Source: Chondrilla cf. caribensis (taxonomy: Eukaryota; Porifera; Demospongiae; Chondrillida; Chondrillidae). From it: a stretch of DNA of 64,000 nucleotides. Shown here in pieces: positions 33,211 through 47,563 of this stretch. The stretch is from positions 2,106,955 through 2,170,954 of the forward strand of contig OZ026564.1 in the NCBI GenBank assembly GCA_964020155.1, in the 5' to 3' direction. A model generated the notes under the pieces. That model made no database searches. It had not been told where the DNA came from and was given only the letters and a program-made list of their open reading frames with translations. How positions within the stretch are numbered: position 1 is the stretch's first letter; the number at the start of each line of letters is the position of its first letter. The position numbers and the translations under genes were made by a program.

Positions 33211-34806
33211 TCAGAAGTAGCCTCTACAGGCTGGAATGACCTTTAACAAACCAATGATGGATGATATGAACCCTGCCAGTCCTATAATGAGATTTCCAAA
33301 TGACTGATTGTGTTGCCAGAGTCTTCCATGGAAATGGCTGTATTCTGCTGCGATAATCAAATCAGCTGCATTTTGAATAACACTTAATGCCACTGTGAAG
33401 TTCTGTTTCGTCAGCAAACTATGATTATGTACTCTCACTGCGGAGTCATTCCTCTTTGATGCAGCATATGCCTTACGGGACTGATAAGTCATAACCCAGG
33501 TCTTGATCAACTTTCGCAGGTGGAAAATTAACATAGCCAATACACCCACCCCCCACAAGTAGCACGCAACAGACCACAGTGAAGTGGAGGAATATGACAC
33601 TATTCCGTTGTCAGCCATCCAAGCCAAATGCTCCATGGGGTAATAGAGTTGAAATGCCAGCAAGCTTATCAATTCCAGGAACTTGGGTACACCTGGTTGT
33701 GCCTACAAGTAGGTAACAGATTTATATTACTAAGAACACATGCATGTTGAAAGGTACAAACATTGAGATAGTGAATACAGCCATTTTGTTCTAAACAATG
33801 TACTAGAGTATGTACGTAGGTATTGCCAAAAGTAGAGAAGTAGAATAGTACATAATTCCGACCATACCCTTGACAATGCTGCTAAAATTATATCAGCTAA
33901 TTCACTGGGTGCATGGCCTGGATTAACTATATGATATGCAATGGTACTGATAGCATGCAAGTACCTCAATAAAAATACAAAATCTGATACAGTCAGACCT
34001 ATCTAAAACAGTAAGGTAAACCAATCATAGTGTAATTGTGGCACAACACGAATAAACAGCTTTCTATTTCAAAGTGCTTATCTCTCCCAGACAACTACAG
34101 TGTTCCACTGATAATGGTAACCCTAAGCTACAACACACCTAACAATGAAGTCAGCCACTTCCAGAGTGCTGTAGCTGGTTGTCCATCAGTAGTTGAAAAT
34201 ATACAGTGATCAGAATTACCCCATTTTACCTTTAAGTTACTTGTTTACAAGCATAGTGTCTACATAACAACATGCCTTCTTGCTATGCACAAATGTATCC
34301 ATACGTATAAGCAGCGATTGCATTCAACTGGTTATAATGGTAGGTAAGGTGTAAGGGTGATATCACAAAGAGGTTTGACTGAATAGGGTGCCCTTCAAGT
34401 ACCAACAGTGGTGTAGATATACGGTATTGTGATAGTAACAAGCAAGTTGGATTGTGAAAAGTCATTCCCTCCTATATTGCCATTGCTTACGATCAAGATG
34501 CATTCTTGGATTGACTTGAAACAATGGAAAAAAGCGAAGCAAAATAACAAACTAGGTAAAGTGCCGACTTACTTTAAGTTTCTTCAAGGCTTTAAAAATC
34601 CCCACTAAATTTAGGACGTCATCAAAAAATCGGTTTACCACTCTCATATTACCGATCGACTCCGAAATCGTCAAGCAATGCTTTGTGGCCCTTCCGGACT
34701 TCACCACAACACCACTAACTCCTGACAGGAATTGGGCACCATATTGAATAGTCCTGCACAGCTGATCGCGCGACCAGTAGTTCTCCAAGAAGGTCCTCAA
34801 GGACAT
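33211..34806 (-). CDS. PEX11-family peroxisome membrane protein
   Basis: Three exons (34806-34573, 34002-33868, 33702-33211) join in frame to 286 residues. Features: N-terminal amphipathic/basic segment with SRDQLCRTIQYGAQFL, a middle hydrophobic stretch, QLYYPMEHLAWMADNGIV, and a C-terminal hydrophobic hairpin near the end. The YYP.EH..W..D pattern is typical of PEX11 gamma proteins. By family knowledge it promotes peroxisome elongation and division. The only in-frame exon 2 acceptor I can find (GTTTTAG at 34003) lies inside the end of a MITE, so the first several residues of exon 2 appear to be transposon-derived. It converges with the small membrane protein gene. Confidence 0.85.
33988..34386. 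mobile_element. CAGTCAGACC-type MITE overlapping PEX11 exon 2
   Basis: The left end ACAGTCAGACCTATCTAAAA and the complement of the right end (TTCAGTCAAACCTCTTTGTG) are inverted repeats of the same family as 5802-5981. The left end overlaps the start of PEX11 exon 2. Non-autonomous, about 400 bp. Confidence 0.6.
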
Positions 34807-35710
34807 ACGGGTTGGTTAAGCACGAACTGGCCCAAAGCTCCTAATAAAGGTCCCTATCAACAGATAGCTTTCTTCTTCGTTCGGTCCTCGAATTGTCTGT
34901 ATTGCAACTGATGGAAGACCTACGATCGTTGTTGGACAGAAATGCCTTTCGTGAGCAGCTAATGATTTCTATGCCTCGACCATAGATGATCTAGGGTCTG
35001 TGCCTGCCTCGACCAACTTCTCTACTCTGATGACGAAAGGTCGTGCAACGATTGCGTAATGAACTCGCTTGAAAACATGCTATACATCTTCTATTTACAT
35101 CTACGTTTATTATAGGTAATTACAGCTCTTATGTTGAAGTATATATGCAGAAGAATTTTGACCACAAAAATATAAAGTTTTAAATGTAACGTACTATAGT
35201 GTTAACTGGTTATAAGCCAACTGGATGACGTATTATGCATGGCAACCCTCATCATCGTAAGTATTGATGCAGGATGCCTTATCTTGGCTGAATTCAACCA
35301 CCAAAGTTAGAGGAACAAAACCTTGGCACGAATCAAGCAAATCAGCACAAAAAACCCACTGGATCAGACTCGACAGTGAAACAGACTCAAGCAAAGCTTC
35401 TTAACTGTCTAAAGATAGAATGCAACAATAACCCTTTCATGGACTGACCAGTTCACACCTGCTTATCATTATTATGTTTATCACATTTTATATCGAATTA
35501 TACACTTAATGAACAATGTACATGACAAACTATTGCACAGCAGTACTCACAAAATAATTATTCATTAAATATCGCAATTACAGATATTGATTTGAATGGC
35601 TATTAAATCACACAGTAACTGAACAGCCATGTACACGTTAGAGACTATGCAAAGGCCTACTACTAAGAACATAACCTAGGCTGCACCAACACACACGCAA
35701 TACAAAGAAA
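34807..35710. other. Intergenic region PEX11 promoter / WASF 3' end
   Basis: About 900 bp upstream of the PEX11-like start (minus strand) and downstream of the first WASF gene's stop. It must hold the PEX11 promoter and a WASF 3' UTR. No other feature is visible. Confidence 0.5.
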
Positions 35711-37909
35711 TCAATCTTCCCAATCATCATCATCATCCCACTCTCCATCTGTCGACTCAGACTCAGAATCAGACATCTCCACTGCTATACGACGAGCCAA
35801 GATGGAAGCGACATCCGTTCCCACGAATTGCTGTGTTTTGCGACTTTCTTCAGTCTTCTCAACTTTCCTGAGTTGCTTTCCTTTTATAATGGCTTGCAAG
35901 AGGTCACTTCTTTGATCTGGTACTTGCACCTTCTTCACCTCCACGGGCTGGCTCTGTACAGCTGTACCATCAGTATCTCCAACAGGCATAGTAGGCACAG
36001 GTGGTGGGGGTGGGGGTGCAGGCCCTGGTGGTGGCAAATTAACTGGTACTCCTGTCACTGTTGGTGGTGCTGTTGTCGTTGGTGGTGGTGGGGGAGGAGG
36101 CAGATTTGGAGTCACTGATGGTGGTGGTGGTGGAGGTGGAGGTGGGGTACTCATTGGATATATAGGAGGTGGATGTTTCACGATATCAGGTGGCTTCTCG
36201 GGCACCACTGTGTTACTTTGTACATTGGAAGAATCGAATGATGGGGGTGGGGGTTCTCTGAAGGAACTTTGGCTAGTTGGAGGTGGTGGAGGTGGTGGAG
36301 GTGGTGGTGGGGCTGCAGGTCCAGATGCAACTGAAGGAGGTGGGGGAGGTGGGGGCTGTGAGGGACCAGACACAGATGATGGCTGAGGTTCTGGTGGTAC
36401 GGCATCACCTCCATTAGGTCTACTCTCAGGTGGCTTGGGTGGAGGTGGTCGAGAGGATGTCTCTTCAAATTCCTTTCCTTGAGGATTGTATTTCTTTCGC
36501 TCAGCTTTCTTGATCCGTTTCTGTGGAGCATTAGATTTTTTCTTTCTGTTCTTTTTGTCCTATACGTAGTTCAAATAATATACAGACATACAGTTACTAA
36601 CATATCATCAATATACATGTAGTCGCATACAAAACATGGACAATAAGAATCCAAACACTGTGTACATTTCATGTTTGTACTAACCCTTCTACGTCTCCTT
36701 TCAATCTGCTTGTTTTGCTCTTCGAGCCACAAGTTGAAAAAGTATTTCGGATCAGTAAAGAATGTCAATCCATGTCTACCATCGTCCCTGTAGCGGGTGA
36801 ACTCATCCAGAAGTGGGGGCGCATCACAAGACCTGTATGTTTCCATCAGTGCGGTAGACAGCGTGTTTCTGTCGAGGACTTGCTGTTCAGAAGCTTGAGA
36901 GCTCTTGTAGTGACTCTGCGTTGACACATCCTCAATGCGAACTACGGAGAAAACAGTTCTTTATAAACAGCCAATTAATCAATTCAAGTTAATAGACAGT
37001 AGAAATTCATTAACACAAACTGTGAGGAACTTGTAAATTTAGTTTTGTGCTAAGATGTTCTTCTTATCAGAATTAGATTATTATATACCTACTACCATAG
37101 GAAACCATAGAGTTCACAGTTGGTGTGTGTTAAACAGCAATATTATAGGTTTGAACAAATTTTCTCAGTAGTCAGGAAGGGGTTGTGGGTGAACCCATCA
37201 AACCAGGATACCTTGAGTGTGGGCATCCTGACCCACAGCCACCATGAGGTATGTGTGAAAGCAGCTCTACATTCATGACTCCATATATTACCACTTCCTG
37301 TGCGAACAACCAAAACTACACTTCATTCCAAGTGAGTAATCATGAAAGCTCACCAGCACACGCTACACTACATGCAGCACATATACATCAAAATTGTCCG
37401 AAACTTCACCCCAGGTTAATAATGAGTTAGATAATACATGCTTACTGGTGGCTCATAACAGATCTTCATCATATCATAAGTCATAAACACTCTCCCTCAT
37501 CGGTAAGCAATACCAAATCCTCAAAACACAACCATACAGATTATAGAATTTATTGCACAATAATGACAGGCAACATTGATATTGATATTGATTGCCCCTG
37601 TAACTTGTAATTGACGTTACTAATCTTATACTCGACATTACCTTGCTCAATCACTGGATCAAGCTTGGTCACTCTGTCCACTAAGACCTCTATGCGGGTG
37701 TTGAGTTTGTTCGAACGGTCGAAAATGGCGTTTGCGTCCTTCAACAATTCACCGAATAGATTCTCAGCATGTTTCGACAAGGAGCTCAGTTGACGGATTA
37801 GTTCACCTAGCGTGTTAGCCACCACACCTTCCAACTCATTCTTCACAGATTTATCCAACTCCTTTCGGCTAGTGAAATACGGTTCTATTGCCCTTTGAAC
37901 GAGAGGCAT
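35711..37909 (-). CDS. WASF: WAVE/SCAR actin nucleation-promoting factor, paralogue a
   Basis: Three exons (37909-37642, 36941-36685, 36559-35711) join in frame to 457 residues. Order: WAVE homology domain (1-175; [51 protein letters not shown]), basic region (KKNRKKKS), long polyproline segment (about 215-375), WH2 ([16 protein letters not shown]), central helix ([18 protein letters not shown]) and an acidic tail ending DDDDDWED. All parts needed to join the WAVE complex and activate Arp2/3 are present (family knowledge: acts downstream of Rac at the leading edge). The start ATG matches the human WASF start (MPLV). It lies 412 bp downstream of a second, complete WASF gene on the same strand. 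Confidence 0.95.
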
Positions 37910-38168
37910 GATGAAGGGATTGATTACAGACAAAGAATCCAATGTTATGCGGAAATAATTTCTATAAATAGCAACTACATGTAAGGAATGAAGTCTCATA
38001 ATGTAGCTGACATCATAGCCTGACGTAGTAGGTAGGCCTATTATGCGTATATTCAAATCACCACTATACAAACCCCTGTTTTCATTTGCTTGCACACAAT
38101 AATAGAGCCAGCTATGGTAGTTCACCCTGTATTACTATAATAATAATATTATTATTATGTGTACAAAC

Positions 38169-38294
<126 letters not shown>

Positions 38295-38321
38295 ACACAT
38301 GATCCACTGGATCAATGTTGA

Positions 38322-41342
<3,021 letters not shown>

Positions 41343-41846
41343 AGTGCGTAGGATTCGTCCGACGTCCTGGATACTGCTCTAATGAACCAACGAACATAAT
41401 ATTATGGATAGCTAGTGTTGACGCTGTTTTTGGTTAACTTTCATGTGCACCGGTAAATATTTACAAGCAGTTTTTCCTACTGTCCAAATACCCCTGTGAA
41501 TGGACGAATAAACACGGAGTTTATTTCCCACAGCTAGTCTATTTAGCAATTACTAAGTTCCTCTACATACAATCGGCTTATCCCTACGGCCGTACAGAGC
41601 AGTATGATCACGCATGGCGGCGAAAAGCGATTGTAGACATAGATTGGCGCTCTATTGGGCACGTGTATTCGGTCGTTTAGGTTCAGGTTTGCAAATTGCC
41701 GTTTCCGTGTGGAGACAGGAACATGGAGTTGGACCCAGTCTTGAATCGGTAACATTCCCTCGAACGCTAACTGAGAGTCGAGAGGTATTTGTCTTGTTCA
41801 TACCTGTGATGGAACTCTATAAAATACTACCGTTGGACACAGAATA
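41343..41846. promoter_or_regulatory. Divergent promoter region WASF-b / GORAB
   Basis: 504 bp between two start codons on opposite strands. The right half (41614-41847) is an open frame that runs into the GORAB start, described separately. Confidence 0.5.
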
Positions 41847-41847
41847 A
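41614..41847 (+). CDS. Hypothetical 77-codon frame overlapping GORAB start
   Basis: An ATG-initiated frame (MAAKSDCRHRLALYW..) runs 77 codons and stops at TAA 41845-41847, sharing its last A with the GORAB ATG (TAATG). I do not recognise the product. It could be an upstream ORF in the GORAB leader, part of a short independent gene, or chance. The mid-part (ALYWARVFGRLGSGLQ) looks like an amphipathic helix. Confidence 0.3.
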   Translation: MAAKSDCRHRLALYWARVFGRLGSGLQIAVSVWRQEHGVGPSLESVTFPRTLTESREVFVLFIPVMELYKILPLDTE

Positions 41848-44800
41848 TGGATACTTGGGCCGGATTTACCGACAGAGAACTAAAAAGATTGAAAAACAGT
41901 GCAGGTGGTCCTCAGGATAAAGGAAAGATTCCTTCAACTAAAAGACAGCAAAGACAATCTCATGGACCGTTAACAGAGCCTAGCCCGTCAACAGAATCCA
42001 ATCACACCAGCCCACCATCCAGCACTGAACCAAGCATACACAATGTACATGCAAGTAGGTATGTGGACTCAGAACAAGACAAACCCAAACCTACAGCCCA
42101 TTCACCGCGAAATACACATACAACTGAAGATTCGGAAGAGAAGTCGTCTCCAGATAAGGAAAAAGTGGGGTCAGTCAACGAGGCTAATGATGTATACAGA
42201 GATGATAAATATGGGTCAAATGGTCAGGGTAAGGATGGTGCTATGACAACATTGGTGACACCCGAGATTAAAGAAGCGAACCTCGCAGATGAGTGAGTTT
42301 TGCAGATCAAATTTTTGTGTACTCAAAGTATGTAGATTAATGCTTATATCATCTGTGCTTATACTGTACTCTGTTTGATAACATGACATAACATGAAAGG
42401 GTGTTTGTGGAATGCACATGCCTGCATTAAGTGAAGGAAATAAAGTGCTCAAGCTGGATGTTAATGCTACCCCTGAGTGTCTGTGAATACATGTAGTATG
42501 GTGAAACATCTGTATGTTGGAGCCATTGGGATCAGCCACTTTGTCCACTGCAGAGAGAGTGTCTACTTTCAAGAGGTGAAAACTGTATTAGCACTATAGG
42601 ATAGTCCTATTTGGTACCTCAAAGGTGTTATTTGTAGGGAGACAACTTCAGCTATGTCCTTTATTCAGAGTACCCTGTACTAGAGGTTTCACTATGTACC
42701 TTCAAAGACTTTCATTTATTGTTAAAATCTATCACATTTGATGATCTTGGAATATGTGATGTGTGTTTTCAGACCAGTCACTAATTTGGATTCCTTGCAA
42801 AAGAAACAAAAAGAAATTGAAGAAGAAAACAAGAAAAAGAAGACCCTCTTACACCAGGCTATAGCTGAAAGGTATTGTGTGTGAGGTTCCACTATCATGT
42901 CCTGTGGTCAATATTTTATGCTTGCACTTTTAAGTTTACTGTGTTTTATTATTGAACCAACTCTCTTATGTATCGAAAGTACCTAGTTACAGTGGATTTA
43001 TAACGTTGTGAAACTCTTCAGTTTTCCACTGCTGTAATCACTTGACACGTTTGCATGAAATAATTGGTCATGTCCTCTGTAGACACAAGAGTCACCAGTT
43101 GTTGAGATGTACGTAGGCACGATTGCAACCTGATAATAGTTCCAAATTATTAAAAACTTCAAAAAACCATCTGTTTCTCCATCAGCTTGGCCACTATGCA
43201 GTGGAAGTACTTAAAATCCAGCATTTTATGCTGTTTGCCACAAATCAGTGCATGTAGAAATGTTTCTATTTGAAGCACAACATTTGTGCAGTCATTCATA
43301 GCTTCTGAATCGAAAACAGCATTAATCAGCACATACAGTGCATACGGTGTGTGCTCTACAGAGCTCTAAATGTAACTTTAGCTAGATGTTGAAGCCATTA
43401 ATTATTTTAACTATTGTCATGTAATGTTTATGTCAGCGTACATGGTTATGGCATTGCTGTTGCATGATAAATGCAAGTTTAGTATACACACGGTTTTTAC
43501 TCCTGTTGTACAGGTATCAGAGGACTACAGCAGAGGCGAAGATACTGACAACTGTACAGGTAGAACTGGATAAAATTGACTTGTTGCTATCAAATGATGT
43601 CATCATTCTGAGGAACAAAATAGAAGATGCAAATCGGGCATTCGAATTGGCAAGGTTCATGAGCTATTCACTTTCATTCAAACTGTACTTTTTGAATACC
43701 CAGTCTAGTATAGCCAAAACCAACATATTTGCCTACACTTCATGTTGAGACCAAGCTACGTATGTCAGTACTCTCTGGATGGCCCCTATAATACTGAACG
43801 AAATTGCTCCTTCACATAAAGGGGTAACTGGTTGTTAATGTGTGCCAGTTGAACAAAGAAGCCGTGCTGAGGGGTCTGTATCATTTCAATGTCATGTCTC
43901 ATGTGCCACTGTTATGGAGAGGTGTAGTGTAAACAACTGTCATGTTCACTGTGCCAACACTACTTGGTATTCAGTGTTAGCTCTATCATTATGTTGTATC
44001 ATTCTCCATTGAATAATGTTATTAGTCTTGACCCTTTCCTAGTGCCTGATCGGCTTTGCCTGCCAGAAGCAACTACCCTAGCTCTTCCTATCTAAGGCTA
44101 TATCTATAATTATGTGTTCCCATTTGTTACTATTTAAGGTGTGTGCTGCTTGCTTTTAGATATCTGCCTTACACAATTTGCTTAGTGGTTTGACTCTGAC
44201 ATGTGGCACAGGACTGTTTGGTAATTTTCTTATGGGGAAATCCATTTTGGGGTATTTTCGATGCCTGTACAAATTATTGTTTTTAATTTTATCCCACTTA
44301 ATTAGTTCAACCAAGTTGAGTGAATTAATTTTTAATCCTGTTCCCCCTTTTGGGGGAATCATCTAATGGATAGATTGTACATTATAGTTGACCTGGGGTC
44401 ATGAGAGGGGAGAGTGGGCACAGTACAAGTGTTGAGCCTTTTGCAAGATTTGCTTAGCATGGGTCTATTGATAGTGCCTAATGTCTGTAAACCCAGTGGC
44501 ATATCTTCCCGTAGGAGTTGTGTACCCGGCTGTGGCCGATGACCTAGATAGCCCACACCATATATTATGGAGAACAGCCACACCTCAGAGGCGGGTGAAC
44601 TCTATCTTGGACTGAACGACTGTTATGTAGCTCTTAGCTCCCTGTTGATTATTATGTCATTGAAAGCCAGAGAGAGAGAGGGAGCTTCACTAAGTGCCCA
44701 GACCCCACCAACCACATTATCCTTTTTACCTCCTGTAAAACATATTTTGGGTTCTTGAGTACCATCTATATACTTACCTATATGATATTATGTGTGGTTA

Positions 44801-45262
44801 CATCTTGTATACCAATCTAGACAGCGATTTGAGAGTGCAGAGAAAGAATACATTTCAGCAAAGCTTGGCCTGCACAAAGCTTCTGAAGAGAAAGAACTGT
44901 TAGCAGAACATCTATATACCATTATTCAACAGAATGAATTAAGAAAAGCGTCCAAACTGAATGAGCTGATGGGTAAACTTGAGCTAGGTATTGACGAAGG
45001 GGACAGAACAGAATCCAGTCATGTAGCCCCATTGCTGGCTGCCCAGCGCACCCCTACCCCAGCCATCAGCATGTCTCAAGTGTCCAGAGGACTGGGAGTG
45101 AAAGTCAAAGGTAAAGATGAGGAGCACAGTGGTGTGGTGCCTGTTGTTGGAGAATCCACACAGGACCCTACTGACTCAGCAGGCACAAAACCAATCTCAG
45201 AAGATTCCACTACTACATGTACCATAGGTGATACTAAAGACACAACATCATCAACAATATAA
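41847..45262 (+). CDS. GORAB: RAB6-interacting golgin GORAB
   Basis: Four exons (41847-42292, 42773-42871, 43514-43654, 44821-45262) join in frame to 375 residues (human about 369-394). Motifs: WAGFTDRELKRLK at the N-terminus, a Ser/Pro-rich low-complexity part, then the conserved coiled coil with EIEEENKKKKTLLHQAIAER, DVIILRNKIEDA, EYISAKL and EHLYTIIQQNELRKASKLNE, which follow human GORAB in order. By family knowledge it is a trans-Golgi golgin that binds RAB6 and SCYL1 and aids COPI recycling. The C-terminus is Ser/Thr-rich and unlike the human tail. The start was chosen because WAGF begins the conserved segment; human GORAB has extra upstream residues not seen in this frame. Confidence 0.93.
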
Positions 45263-46289
45263 TGGAGTGTGTATTGTGTTTGTGTGTAATTTCTTGTTTC
45301 TAATTTATGTTTTTTTCTCTGATAACAATGAGATTTAATATAATATTATATGATAAATTAATTGAAAACAATGTACGTAGTACACATTATAAAATATCAA
45401 TATTTTATTGCAGAATCTAACTGCATATTTTGATCATGTAAGAGTTGTATATTACGTATATCCCAACTGGGTATAGGCTAGCTAGTGCAGATCTAGAGCT
45501 ATAGGGATACAATTTGTAATACTATGCATATGTGTCATGTACAAGTAGTGGATTATTATCTACCGAATTTATAACACCCTACTTAAAAGTCGCCGCTTGG
45601 CCGTGAAATCTTGGATGGATTCTTCCCAAACAGGGCAAGGCTTATCTTCCACGAACAGGTTATTTTTTATACCATTCAATTATTTTTTAAGAAGTTGTCT
45701 GTTATAATCTGAATTTTGGGATGTAGGTAATGAAAAATGCCAAATATTCACGATGAAGTCAAGCGTAATAATATATGATTCGCAATAGTGCCATAAATAA
45801 GGCAATTTATACAGAATGTCAAAATACACATAGTGAGAGAATTTAATCACTTTCAAAGCAGGTAAAACAGATTATGTAAATTTGACATTACTACGACCGA
45901 TATAATATGAAAATGAAATTATGATGAGTTATTGTACTGGTTCCTTAGAATATGCTGACTTTAAATGTTCTATTGTTCTCTTTCTTAGATGGCCTGTTTG
46001 CGTCAGCTTAAAGCTATATAAAAGTATAGCTGATTTTGGAATTTCATCCACCCATGCAGTCAACATTTTTTCTTCCCTCTCTCGATGTCCATGCTTTCCA
46101 ACTGCTGGAATTCTTCACAATGTACTGCAACAAGGTCACAGACGCATAAACTTGATGTATCTTCCACACATTTCACTTCATTACAGCGTGCTCTGTATGA
46201 TCATAGATACCACAACCTGGTTATTAGAAATATGGGCTATTAGTTACTCGTCTAATAAGCGCCTATACTGACAGCTGAACCATAGATAT
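45263..46289. other. GORAB 3' flank with possible broken coding remnant
   Basis: AT-rich. On the minus strand, 46190-45925 holds two consecutive open segments (VEDTSSLCVCDLVAVHCEEF.. then MLTAWVDEIPKSAILLYSF..) in frames that differ by one base at an A6 run near 46067. This may be a frameshifted 3' part of the transposase-like gene to the right, or chance. Confidence 0.35.
45575..45665 (-). repeat. Dispersed repeat C, copy 2
   Basis: Its complement matches 55822-55935: GCGGCGACTTTTA at one end and TAGGGTGTTA, with GATAAGCCTTGCCCTGT and TTTCACGGCCAAGCGGCGAC in both. The word ATTCTTCCCAAACAGGGCA is also the exact complement of part of 32842-32870. Confidence 0.75.
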
Positions 46290-47532
46290 CTATGGCTGAA
46301 CTTGTCCGAGATCTATAACAGCTAGACACACTTCCCACTCGATAAAGGATGCCGGTACGTGTACCTGAAGAATTTGATTTTAATTAGTATTCTTATTAAT
46401 GCAGTATATACGTGCGTACATCATTTAACGTGTACAAGTACGTACTTAATATATATTTATACCTTCAAAAGTGTCACTTTTTCTTCTGACCATGGGTCTG
46501 TTGACCAGAGTCTGTATTCCATTTTTGCTTTCCCATCTTCACTTGACAAATATTTGAAGCAGTGTGGCATGGTGTGTCCATGGACAGCATTCAGATGTGG
46601 CATCAACCAACCCTTGATGTCAAATGTCTTTGTCAGAACAGCAACCTGTGGTGTTGGTGTATAGGCCGCTTTGATTACTTTTTCCAGATCTAATTTGTAT
46701 AAGAAAAGTTTCATATATACGTATGTACATGTGTATATAATATAGAAAATATCTAGAGGAAGAGCCTGCTATAACGTATTATGTATGTGTTGAACATAAT
46801 ATTATGTATAATATGCACCTACTATGTTCGTACATACCATTCAGAGATTCAGCTCCTTGTTTCTTCAAATATTCTGACAGTCTCGAAAACATCTGATCTA
46901 CATCTTCGTGAGTATGTCCAACCGGGAGGAAATTAACTTTAATCTGTTCATACATAGAATAATAGGGTAACTGTTGAAATATAGGCACGTTATACATAAT
47001 TTACAAGATGATTGAGTTATACCTTTTTAACTATTTTCATTTCCACTAAGAGAGCACAGAGTCCGAATATATATTTGTTTTTGTTTTCTCTATAACAGTT
47101 GTCACATTGTAAAAATAAACATGGTGGTAGTGGACCCTGGTGTTTCAGTATCCACAGTAGTGTGTTTCCGATCAAATTGGAATCATGTGGAAATTGATGA
47201 AGATCAATGAGGCAATACGCCTTCTTGCCTTGTGATGCTTGTGTGTGGACTAAGCTACCTAGACACGGTAAAAAATTAAATATCATAATCACAAATGATG
47301 ACCTTGTACAGAAATGCGTACGTCTGTGAATGATAATGCAAAATAAAGTGATTTGATGATACCTGTTATATGAGTTCGTATTCTCCATAAATTGTTTGTT
47401 GATTTGCTCTCTTGAACTGGTTGAGGGAGGTTGGTCTTAGCCTGATCCGTACCATCAATAATTATTGTGAGGTATTTCTCAGGCTCATTTCTAGATTTTT
47501 CTCGGTGGCTGTGATACTTTTTCCTTTCATTT
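46290..47532 (-). CDS. Transposase-like (DUF7869-type) gene, 5'-incomplete
   Basis: Five minus-strand exons with good splice sites join in frame: 47532-47363, 47258-47023, 46943-46838, 46689-46463, 46364-46290 (ending TAG). The product has LTIIIDGTDQAKTNLP, a CLFLQCDNCYRENKN segment and NFLPVGHTHEDVDQMFSRL. I recall this trio of acidic motifs (D, D, and HTHEDVD) from the DUF7869 group of transposon-associated proteins; a DDE-type RNase H fold is an inference. The 5' end is missing: the first exon starts 32 bp from the foldback element at 47564, and no upstream exon is visible beyond it. Probably a truncated transposon gene or a domesticated copy disrupted by insertion. Confidence 0.5.
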
Positions 47533-47563
47533 CTAAAAGTGAATATGTATATGTACATTTACC

